DNA of 5,919 bases from positions 1 to 5,919 of the forward strand of contig DKWX01000031.1 in NCBI GenBank assembly GCA_002491945.1. The letters run 5' to 3'. The DNA is from Porphyromonadaceae bacterium UBA7141 (lineage in GTDB: Bacteria > Bacteroidota > Bacteroidia > Bacteroidales > Muribaculaceae). The first letter of the stretch is position 1, and each line of letters opens with the position of its first letter. The notes beneath the pieces are model-generated. The model had not been told where the DNA came from. It did no database searches and saw nothing but the letters and a program-made list of their open reading frames with translations. Position numbers and translations under genes: made by a program. Shown one piece after another: positions 1 to 5,366 of this stretch.

Positions 1-113
1 ACAATCTGCGGCTTCTTTTTTGCCGCTTCCGGCTTGTCTCTCAGTCGAATATGTTTATATTCTCCTTCATTCCGCACCGGAATCGACTTAAAAACAGTCC
101 CGCATATTGTATA
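1..113 (-). repeat. Inverted repeat, arm A (partial at window edge)
   Basis: The reverse complement of this stretch matches 5174-5287 with about 98 of 114 positions identical, counted by hand: 15 substitutions plus one single-base indel in a poly-A run (6 A here, 7 in arm B). The match begins at the first base of the window, so the repeat may continue outside it. Read on the minus strand, one frame is open and resembles the frame in arm B (S-I-P-V-R, then E-Y-x-H-I-R-L), but the poly-A indel shifts the frames apart near the end. It may be the end of a duplicated gene, a gene remnant or a non-coding intergenic repeat; the sequence does not decide. Confidence 0.85.
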
Positions 114-116
114 AAT

Positions 117-124
117 TAAATTTG
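117..124 (+). promoter_or_regulatory. Putative -7 promoter element of the CDF gene
   Basis: TAAATTTG is a perfect match to the Bacteroidetes -7 consensus TAnnTTTG and lies 34 bases before the start codon at 159, in an AT-rich leader. No convincing -33 TTTG is visible at the usual 19-21 base spacing, so the call rests on the -7 box and position alone. Confidence 0.55.
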
Positions 125-135
125 AACACTTACTT
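125..135 (+). promoter_or_regulatory. Shared 11-mer AACACTTACTT, copy 1
   Basis: This 11-mer directly abuts the -7 box, so it would cover or follow the transcription start. The identical 11-mer precedes the potassium transporter gene (1280-1290), and a 10/11 version precedes the secreted-protein gene at 5327-5337. It could be an operator, an initiator or a leader element; its function is not known from the sequence. Confidence 0.45.
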
Positions 136-158
136 ACTTTTTTTTGATATGACTTGAT

Positions 159-1151
159 ATGGAAAAAGATATGCGATTCATTAATGAAGCAAGCGATGCT
201 CATGAGGTTCATCATGACCATCATGCCCGCCATGATTGCCATGGCCACGGGCATCATCATCACATACATTCGCTACCTTGCGAGGGGGGCAGGCTTAAGA
301 GTGTGTTTTACTGGGCCATCGGGCTTAATCTTGCCTACGTGTTGCTTGAGGCCGTGTATGGTCTGCGGAGCGGTTCGATGGGGCTGTTAAGTGATGCCGG
401 ACATAATCTGAGCGATGTGGCCTCTCTCTTCATAGCTCTGATAGCGTTCAAGGCCGCCGGAAGGCAGCCTACACCACGTTATTCCTACGGATATGGGAAA
501 GCCACGATAGAGGCATCGCTGCTCAATGCCGTAATACTTTATGTGGCCGTGATATTCATCGTGATAGAGGCGGCGGAGCGTCTGCTGCATCCGGTGGCTG
601 TCGACGGCGATGAAATCGCATGGGTGGCAGGAGCCGGCGTCATAGTCAATGGCGTCACGGCATGGATGCTGATGCGCCATAGCCACAGCGATCTTAACGT
701 CAAGGGCGCATTCCTGCATATGGTGGCCGACACGCTGGTGTCGGTCGGTGTGGTGGCTTCAGGTATAATAATACATTATACCGGGCTGACATGGCTTGAC
801 CCGGCGGTGGGGATAGCGATAGGCGCCGTGATAGCAGCAGGGTCGTGGAGCCTGTTGCGCGAAAGTATGCGTATGGCGCTCGACGGAGTGCCGTCGAATA
901 TAGACATGGCTGTCGTGGAGCGTCGCATATCCGGCACCCCGGGAGTGAAGTCATTCCATCATCTTCATGTGTGGCCGCTGAGCACAACGTCCACGGCGCT
1001 GACGGTGCATGTGGTAATGTCGTCTCCTGATGATATAGATGGCGTGATATCAAGGGTGCGTCGGTCGGTTGAAGATCTTGGGATAAGTCATTCCACCATA
1101 GAGGCCGAGACCGGAGAAGATTCATGCACATGCCGCGAGTGCAGCATGTGA
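159..1151 (+). CDS. CDF-family zinc/divalent cation exporter (CzcD/ZitB-like)
   Basis: A 330-residue inner-membrane cation diffusion facilitator, close to the usual ~310 residues. The family exports Zn2+ (also Co2+ or Cd2+) from the cytoplasm by H+ antiport. Residues 15-37 form a His-rich cytoplasmic tail with 13 histidines. About six membrane helices span 48-235. The two metal-site HxxxD motifs are present: H82-x3-D86 in SDAGHNLSD (helix 2) and H187-x3-D191 in HMVAD (helix 5). The His/Asp pairing is typical of zinc-preferring members. The cytoplasmic C-terminal domain (about 240-330) carries the FHHLHVWPL signature at 266-274. Unusually, the protein ends in a cysteine cluster, C323-x-C325-x2-C328. 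The start at 159 puts the His tail at the N-terminus; M5 is a possible alternative. There is no clear Shine-Dalgarno, as is common in Bacteroidetes. The potassium transporter follows 152 bases downstream with its own leader motif. The family call is firm; the exact metal is inferred. Confidence 0.95.
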   Translation: MEKDMRFINEASDAHEVHHDHHARHDCHGHGHHHHIHSLPCEGGRLKSVFYWAIGLNLAYVLLEAVYGLRSGSMGLLSDAGHNLSDVASLFIALIAFKAAGRQPTPRYSYGYGKATIEASLLNAVILYVAVIFIVIEAAERLLHPVAVDGDEIAWVAGAGVIVNGVTAWMLMRHSHSDLNVKGAFLHMVADTLVSVGVVASGIIIHYTGLTWLDPAVGIAIGAVIAAGSWSLLRESMRMALDGVPSNIDMAVVERRISGTPGVKSFHHLHVWPLSTTSTALTVHVVMSSPDDIDGVISRVRRSVEDLGISHSTIEAETGEDSCTCRECSM

Positions 1152-1279
1152 TTGTCAGTCAGGAGAGGAGGCTGATCCACACTGTCGGCCGCCATGTCCT
1201 GCAGTCGATGCGGCATATGAAGATAGCGGGGGAGTCAAGCAAAAAGGGGAGTCGGGGTGTTATACTTAGAAATTGTCGT

Positions 1280-1290
1280 AACACTTACTT
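1280..1290 (+). promoter_or_regulatory. Shared 11-mer AACACTTACTT, copy 2
   Basis: Identical to 125-135 and 13 bases before the potassium transporter start codon. Unlike copy 1, it has no TAnnTTTG box directly upstream. The nearest candidate, around 1267-1275 (TAGAAATTG), is a poor match. It suggests that the transporter has its own transcript or leader and is not only read through from the CDF gene. The rest of the 1152-1303 gap shows no clear terminator or riboswitch fold. Confidence 0.35.
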
Positions 1291-1303
1291 CTGACTGTAT
1301 GCT

Positions 1304-3307
1304 ATGAAAGATACACACAAGGATAATTCTTCCTACGGCACGTCCTCCGGTATGCCGCTGTCGCGCCGGCTGACACTTGCCGGAATACTGGTGACGGTAG
1401 GCATCGTGTTCGGTGATATCGGCACGTCGCCCCTCTATGTTATGAAGGCCATAATCGGAGTCAATCCGGATTATGAGCCTGACTATGTGCTTGGAGCCAT
1501 ATCCTGCGTGATATGGACCCTGACGATGCAGACCACAGTAAAGTATGTCGTCATAGCCCTTAGGGCCGACAATAAGGGGGAGGGTGGTATTCTGGCATTG
1601 TTTGCGTTGCTGCGGCGTCTGCCGGGACGGTGGATTTTTGTGGTATCCGCAATAGGTGCGGCTGCTCTGATAGCCGATGGGATGATCACACCTGCCGTGA
1701 CGGTGACTTCGGCCGTCGAGGGGCTGCGGACAGTCAGTGGCAATATGCCGGTGCTTCCGGTAGTGCTGGCAGTGATACTGATGATATTCCTGATCCAGCA
1801 GGCCGGGACGGGGAAGATAGGGCGGATGTTCGGCCCGTTCATGTTGTTGTGGTTTCTGTCGCTCGGAGTCGCGGGCACGGTGTGGGTGTCAAGGTGTCCG
1901 GCGGTGCTGGGGGCCTTTAATCCGTGGTATGCTGTGAAGCTTTTGTGCTCTTCGCCCGAATGGTTCTTGATTCTTGGCGCGGTGTTTCTATGCACGACTG
2001 GCGCCGAGGCCCTCTATTCCGATCTTGGCCACTGCGGACGGCGCAATATAACCGTAAGCTGGATATTCGTCAAGGTGATGCTGATACTCAATTATCTCGG
2101 GCAGGGGGCATGGCTTCTGACCCGTGGTGCGGAAGGGGCTGGAGGGGAGAACCCCTTCTATGCCATAGTGCCGGAGTGGCTGCTGATACCGGCTGTGATA
2201 CTTGCCACCGGAGCGGCTGTGATAGCGAGTCAGGCCCTGCTGAGCGGAGCGTTCACGATATTTTCAGAGGCGGTAAATCTTGACTTCTGGCCCAAGCTGA
2301 AGATAAAGTATCCTTCGGTCGAGCGAGGTCAGCTTTATATTCCGGCCGTCAACTGGAGCCTTCTTGCAGGATGCCTTCTGACCGTGCTGATGTTCAGAGA
2401 CTCGAGTCATATGGAGGCTGCCTACGGACTTGCCATCACCATAACAATGCTTATGACCACCATACTGCTTGCACTGTGGATGCGGATGCGAGGTGTGGGG
2501 CGTGTGTGGAGTATGGTGTTTTTTGCATTTTTTGTGAGTCTTGAGGGTATCTTTCTTGTGGCCAATCTCTTCAAGTTTATGCATGGCGGATGGTACACGA
2601 TGCTGGCAGCCGGAGTGGTGGGGACGGTGATGATTGTGTGGCGCCGCTCTTCGGAGGTGAGGCGTGGATATATCGAATATCGCTCGCTTGAGGCGGCCGC
2701 TCCGTTGATAGAGGCCATAAGTGCGGATGAGTCCATCCCGAAGCTGGCGTCAAATCTTGTGTATCTCAGCGAGTCGTCCGACCGCGGCAGAGTGGAGTCG
2801 AAACTTCTCTACTCGATAATCAACAAGAGTCCGAAGCGGGCCGACCATTACTGGTTTGTGCATCTCGACTACGTTGATGCCCCCGACACGCTGACCTATA
2901 CGGTGGATATCGTGCGTCCGGGTCTGATATATATGGTGACGCTGCACGTGGGATATCGAGTGGAGCCGAAGGTGAGTGTGTATTTGCGTCAGGTGGTGGA
3001 GGATCTTGTGGCAGCCGGGCAGCTCGACCTTACGAGCGGATATCCGTCGCTGCGGGCAGCCGGAGTGCCGGGAGACTTCCGTTTCGTATTGCTGCGCAGG
3101 GTGTTCTCGCTGTCAAGCAGCTGTCGCAAGCGAGAGCGTATGCTGATGCTCGGTCATGAGAGGTTGCGGCATCTGGGACGTTCGGATACTGAGGCTTACG
3201 GACTTGATACGAGTCTGGTGACTCTGGAGACAGCTCCGCTGATACTTAACACCGCACCCGGGCGTAGAGTGACACCGGCATCGTACGAGCCGGATGAGTG
3301 CGGGTGA
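1304..3307 (+). CDS. kup: KUP/HAK/KT-family potassium uptake transporter
   Basis: A 667-residue inner-membrane protein that imports K+ with H+ symport; E. coli Kup is about 622 residues. It has about twelve predicted helices over residues 25-445 and a hydrophilic cytoplasmic C-terminal domain from about 446 to the end. Family signatures occur in order: GDIGTSPLY at 37-45; RADNKGEGGI at 87-96; DGMITPA at 125-131; TTGAEALYSDLGHCG at 231-245; LNYLGQGA at 262-269; GQLYIPAVNW at 342-351; KFMHGGW at 424-430. The membrane acidic residues D38, D125 and E235 fall where E. coli D23, E116 and E229 are expected (alignment from memory). The start at 1304 gives a short polar tail before the first helix. 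It is immediately preceded, and overlapped by four bases, by a two-codon ATG-CTA-TGA frame. The gene converges on the reverse HExxH gene with only 30 bases between stop codons and no clear terminator. The family is certain; the symbol is used in the family sense. Confidence 0.97.
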   Translation: MKDTHKDNSSYGTSSGMPLSRRLTLAGILVTVGIVFGDIGTSPLYVMKAIIGVNPDYEPDYVLGAISCVIWTLTMQTTVKYVVIALRADNKGEGGILALFALLRRLPGRWIFVVSAIGAAALIADGMITPAVTVTSAVEGLRTVSGNMPVLPVVLAVILMIFLIQQAGTGKIGRMFGPFMLLWFLSLGVAGTVWVSRCPAVLGAFNPWYAVKLLCSSPEWFLILGAVFLCTTGAEALYSDLGHCGRRNITVSWIFVKVMLILNYLGQGAWLLTRGAEGAGGENPFYAIVPEWLLIPAVILATGAAVIASQALLSGAFTIFSEAVNLDFWPKLKIKYPSVERGQLYIPAVNWSLLAGCLLTVLMFRDSSHMEAAYGLAITITMLMTTILLALWMRMRGVGRVWSMVFFAFFVSLEGIFLVANLFKFMHGGWYTMLAAGVVGTVMIVWRRSSEVRRGYIEYRSLEAAAPLIEAISADESIPKLASNLVYLSESSDRGRVESKLLYSIINKSPKRADHYWFVHLDYVDAPDTLTYTVDIVRPGLIYMVTLHVGYRVEPKVSVYLRQVVEDLVAAGQLDLTSGYPSLRAAGVPGDFRFVLLRRVFSLSSSCRKRERMLMLGHERLRHLGRSDTEAYGLDTSLVTLETAPLILNTAPGRRVTPASYEPDECG

Positions 3308-3337
3308 AGTATCGATGTGAGGACCCTGTCAGCCCGC

Positions 3338-3673
3338 TCAGGAGTCATGCCGCCTCAGTGGCGCGAAGCGGCGGCGGGATTTGAGATATTCGGTGTCGTT
3401 CTGGTTGAGGTAGGCTTCGCGTTCGAAGGATATGGCGAGATATGCGCGATAGCCATCGCCGCGGAGTCTTGCAAGATGCCACAGCCATTCCGCAACATAT
3501 ATGATATAGAACGGCACGTAGAGCAGTTCTCGCATCTGTCGGGAGTGGATGGTCTCATGGCGCAGCAGCTGGTCGGAGATGTGCGCTCCGGGCTTGACGA
3601 AGAGTATGCCGAAGAGATTGATGGCACTATGGCGTTGGCCAAGTGGAAGCAGCCGGTTGCGGATTATCTTCAT
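3338..3673 (-). CDS. Small HExxH protein, putative zinc metallopeptidase-like
   Basis: A 111-residue protein on the reverse strand. It contains HETIH at 39-43, a match to the HExxH zinc-binding and catalytic motif. A hydrophobic aromatic stretch follows at about 50-67 (LLYVPFYIIYVAEWLWHL), then FEREAY at 83-88. In other small Bacteroidetes proteins of this layout (from memory), a Glu in that position could be the third zinc ligand. The tail is very basic (KSRRR at 98-102, RR at 107-108). There is no signal peptide; the hydrophobic stretch may be a buried helix or a membrane segment. I chose the ATG at 3673 because it lies 38 bases after the FKBP stop; longer starts in this frame run into FKBP coding DNA and add unconvincing sequence. 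It is probably co-transcribed with the FKBP gene. The gene is likely real; peptidase activity and substrate are inference. Confidence 0.75.
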   Translation of the reverse strand: MKIIRNRLLPLGQRHSAINLFGILFVKPGAHISDQLLRHETIHSRQMRELLYVPFYIIYVAEWLWHLARLRGDGYRAYLAISFEREAYLNQNDTEYLKSRRRFAPLRRHDS

Positions 3674-3711
3674 GGCTATTGTCAGAGAGCGGGATGGATG
3701 ATAATGAGCGT

Positions 3712-4110
3712 TCAGGCGGTTCCGATCAGCTCGATGTCGAAAATCAGGGTTGAGCCTCCGGGAATGCCGGGCTGGCTTAAGCGGCCATATGCCTGTTCTG
3801 CGGGGATATAGACTTCCCATCTGTCGCCCGGGTGCATCTGCTGCAGGGCAATGATCCAGCCGGGTATAAGGTCGCGCAGGCGGAATGCCGGAGCCACGCC
3901 GGAGCGGCTGCTGTCGAAGGTGCGTCCGTTGATGGTCTTGCCTGTGTAATGCACAGTCACCACACTGTTGCGTCCCGGCGAAGGTCTTTTAGGGTCGCCA
4001 TTAGTGATGACCTTATAAAAAATCCCTTTGTCGAGGGGTAATACACCGGGTTCCTGACTTCTGTCGCGGAGCCACTGACGGTTTTTCTCGAGGTATTCTT
4101 GTTTTGCCAT
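3712..4110 (-). CDS. FKBP-type peptidyl-prolyl cis-trans isomerase
   Basis: A 132-residue protein that should catalyse cis-trans isomerisation of X-Pro bonds and so assist protein folding. One FKBP domain fills residues 30-130. Canonical landmarks are VHYTG at 53-57, FDSS at 65-68, LIPGWIIALQQM at 81-92 (with the pocket Trp W85), GDRWEVYIP at 95-103, AYG at 107-109 and STLIFDIEL at 120-128. The 29-residue N-terminal extension (MAKQEYLEKNRQWLRDR...) is charged and helical-looking, with no signal peptide or lipobox. This suggests a cytoplasmic enzyme, unlike the exported FkpA type. The ATG at 4110 is preferred over one at 4155, because the longer form would translate the terminator T-run of the upstream gene and add a non-homologous stretch. 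The HExxH gene lies 38 bases downstream on the same strand. No clear promoter is visible between the terminator and 4110. Confidence 0.95.
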   Translation of the reverse strand: MAKQEYLEKNRQWLRDRSQEPGVLPLDKGIFYKVITNGDPKRPSPGRNSVVTVHYTGKTINGRTFDSSRSGVAPAFRLRDLIPGWIIALQQMHPGDRWEVYIPAEQAYGRLSQPGIPGGSTLIFDIELIGTA

Positions 4111-4155
4111 ACCTATATAACGCTCGATTCTCGGCTTGCCGCATACCGCAGGCAT

Positions 4156-4174
4156 AAAAAACAGCTAATGCTGT
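4156..4174 (-). terminator. Intrinsic terminator of the 4727-4185 gene
   Basis: Read on the minus strand, ACAGC-ATTA-GCTGT forms a perfect 5-bp stem with a 4-base loop, directly followed by six T. It begins 10 bases after the stop codon at 4185. It separates this gene from the FKBP gene, although the short stem may allow some read-through. Confidence 0.7.
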
Positions 4175-4184
4175 GCAGGCGCTG

Positions 4185-4727
4185 TCAATAGTGCCGGGCA
4201 TATTCATGTGCCCGGTGGTCGTATTGCTCGGCTTTATGCATCAGATTGTGATAGCTGTGCATTGCCTTGTCGGCTTTGCGTCGCGCAGAGCGGGCGCGTC
4301 GGTATTGGTGAAGATAGGTGTAGCGGTCGGCCTCGCGTGCGTAATGTTCGGCTTCGCGGAGCTCGCGGTGGGCACGGCGTCGGCAGTCGGCTGCTTTGCA
4401 TCGGTATTCCTCCGCCTTGCGTCGGTTACGTTCGAAGCGTCCGTCATGATGCCCCTTGTGTCCCGGGCGTGGATGGGAGTTATGCGGCGGGGGTGTGGGT
4501 TGACCCGGACGTCGGTCGTGGGGCTTGCGACCGTGGTCGTTGCGATGCCCCCTATCGCGGTCTTTATCGTGTTTTTTATTGTGTTTATTGTCGCGTTTCT
4601 TGTCAGATGATGCTGATGCCGGCATTTGCGTCATGGCGGTAGCGCCTGATGGTGAGGCCAGAACAGGTAGGTCGGTTGATGTGATTGCTATGGCTGCAAT
4701 CAGCATGGTGAATATAAGTCTGCTCAT
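4185..4727 (-). CDS. Secreted basic helical protein with Lys/His/Asp-rich linker (paralogue of 5367-5852)
   Basis: A 180-residue protein of no family I recognise. Residues 1-24 look like a signal peptide (MSRL, hydrophobic core, probable cut after VLA), so it should be periplasmic or beyond. Residues 42-97 are a low-complexity linker rich in Lys, His, Asp, Arg and Pro, with ten histidines. Residues 101-178 form two predicted helices. In the first, alanines fall every seven residues (A105, A112, A119, A126, A133). In the second, A152, Y159, A166, A173 and A155, L162, Y169, Y176 make two heptad stripes, suggesting an alanine-packed helical hairpin or coiled coil. This module is 36/78 identical, without gaps, to the divergent gene at 5367. 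The start at 4727 is chosen because it begins the signal peptide; an in-frame ATG at 4802 would bury it. A terminator follows the stop. No cysteine lipobox is present. The gene is very likely real; its function is unknown. Confidence 0.85.
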   Translation of the reverse strand: MSRLIFTMLIAAIAITSTDLPVLASPSGATAMTQMPASASSDKKRDNKHNKKHDKDRDRGHRNDHGRKPHDRRPGQPTPPPHNSHPRPGHKGHHDGRFERNRRKAEEYRCKAADCRRRAHRELREAEHYAREADRYTYLHQYRRARSARRKADKAMHSYHNLMHKAEQYDHRAHEYARHY

Positions 4728-4942
4728 AGGGGCGGTGTGTTTATTTGTTGCATTGCTGTAGGGATGTCGCATTGTCCGATATATTTCTGACACGACTTCC
4801 AATAATCAATGCTTTCCATTTTGAACAATTCGGCCATCGGATGTTTAATGATTGCATGTTGAAGTTGTGATAGATTAACTTGATTCGGATTAAAGCTGCC
4901 CGTATATGCTTCAGCGGTGTCGGCCGAGTGAGAATAGCGCCA
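4724..4942 (-). other. Possible degraded ORF overlapping the start of the 4727 gene (ATGA)
   Basis: On the minus strand, one frame is open from just after a TAA at 4945-4943 to a TGA at 4726-4724, which overlaps the next start codon as ATGA. It would encode about 72 residues with a protein-like composition (for example YTGSFNPNQVNL and MAELFKMESIDYWKSC). The only internal ATG near its middle (4837) would give 37 residues. A neighbouring frame just upstream is also open (NRPDKWVMALFSLG, then a stop), as if a frameshift separated two parts of one old gene. No family is recognised. The open frame may also be chance in AT-richer DNA. Confidence 0.25.
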
Positions 4943-5173
4943 TTACCCACTTGTCGGGTCTGTTCAAAAGCAAGCACATCTCATGACTTATATCGATGCG
5001 TAAATTGCGGAGTCGATTTACTTGAGACTAAAATCCCGTTCCACAGCCTTAACAAATATTGGGGGGGAAAACGGGGGCTTAAAATATATGAAAACTGTAT
5101 GATGTGATTAAACTAATGATGGATATGGTGTTCAAAAGTGCAAAGAATGAAGTCGTTTGCGCTTTATTCAATG
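4728..5173. other. Intergenic region without a confident gene
   Basis: This gap between the divergent paralogues looks AT-richer than its flanks. It has several stop codons in every frame, except for the stretch at 4942-4724 described separately. Short open stretches exist on the plus strand, including one from ATG 5116 to TGA 5220 (34 codons, running into the inverted repeat). None shows a recognisable domain. A G-rich tract (seven G, then GAAAAC-like spacing, then five G) lies at 5061-5077. A promoter for the 4727 gene must lie here; the best minus-strand candidate is TATATCGG at about 4785-4778, which is weak. No tRNA, transposase or clear terminal inverted repeat is seen. Confidence 0.5.
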
Positions 5174-5287
5174 TATACAATACGTCGGCTTGTTTTTTAG
5201 TCGATTCCGGTGCGGAGTGAAGTTGAATATAGACATATCCGGCTGAGCGACAAGGCGGAAGCGGCAAAAAAAGAAGCTGCAGATTGT
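5174..5287 (+). repeat. Inverted repeat, arm B
   Basis: This 114-bp arm matches the reverse complement of 1-113 at about 86%. On the plus strand, a frame from 5201 to the TGA at 5302-5304 reads S-I-P-V-R, then EYRHIRLSDKAEAAKK and a short acidic/basic tail. It has no ATG and is preceded in frame by TAG at 5198-5200, where arm A has AAG. If the repeat derives from a gene end, this copy is truncated. It ends 79 bases before the start codon of the 5367 gene, upstream of that gene's promoter box. Confidence 0.85.
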
Positions 5288-5318
5288 AAGAAAGATTCCC
5301 TTTGAATTACTTATCGAT

Positions 5319-5337
5319 TAAATTAGAACACATACTT
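5319..5337 (+). promoter_or_regulatory. Putative promoter and leader motif of the 5367 gene
   Basis: TAAATTAG (5319-5326) is a near match to TAnnTTTG. It is directly followed by AACACATACTT (5327-5337), a 10/11 match to the 11-mer in front of both transporter genes. The arrangement copies that at 117-135. A TTTG lies at 5301-5304, but the spacing of 14 bases is shorter than the usual 19-21. Confidence 0.5.
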
Positions 5338-5354
5338 AACTTAAATAAAAAAGA

Positions 5355-5360
5355 AAGGAG
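5355..5360 (+). promoter_or_regulatory. Ribosome binding site of the 5367 gene
   Basis: AAGGAG lies six bases before the ATG at 5367 within an A-rich leader. It fixes this start, and it is notable because the other genes of the window lack a clear Shine-Dalgarno. Strong translation of this small secreted protein is a reasonable inference. Confidence 0.75.
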
Positions 5361-5366
5361 AGCGAT

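Noticed and set aside
1152..1279. Riboswitch in front of the potassium transporter
   Set aside because: The gap is short and I see no conserved fold or ligand-binding core; only the 11-mer near its end stands out.
3345..3380. GCCGC...GCGGC hairpin as a terminator for the potassium transporter
   Set aside because: The loop is long, no T-run follows, and it lies inside the convergent coding sequence.
3317..3811. Forward-strand 164-codon open frame
   Set aside because: Antisense to the HExxH gene and the end of FKBP, both of which have recognisable motifs; this frame has none.
3674..3820. Longer N-terminus for the HExxH protein
   Set aside because: The extension overlaps FKBP coding DNA in another frame and is Arg/Pro/His-rich shadow sequence.
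4111..4155. Upstream ATG at 4155 as start of FKBP
   Set aside because: It would begin at the T-run of the preceding gene's terminator and add residues unlike the family; the ATG at 4110 fits better.
4173..4642. Two long forward-strand open frames, one strongly hydrophobic
   Set aside because: They are antisense to the 4727-4185 gene. Their Val/Ala/Phe or Arg/Cys runs arise from its Lys/Arg/His/Asp codons; there are no family motifs and no leader.
4725..4802. Upstream ATG at 4802 as start of the secreted protein
   Set aside because: It would place 25 polar residues before a clear signal peptide that begins at 4727.
4880..5107. Forward 75-codon open frame with a CxxC...CxxC-like pattern (CRVC, CVNC)
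   Set aside because: The pattern hints at a zinc ribbon, but the rest shows no known domain, and the opposite strand over part of it also has an open frame. Too weak to call as a gene.
1..5287. A composite transposon bounded by the inverted repeats
   Set aside because: No transposase or recombinase is encoded between the arms, the cargo is core-type genes, and the arms have diverged by about 14%.
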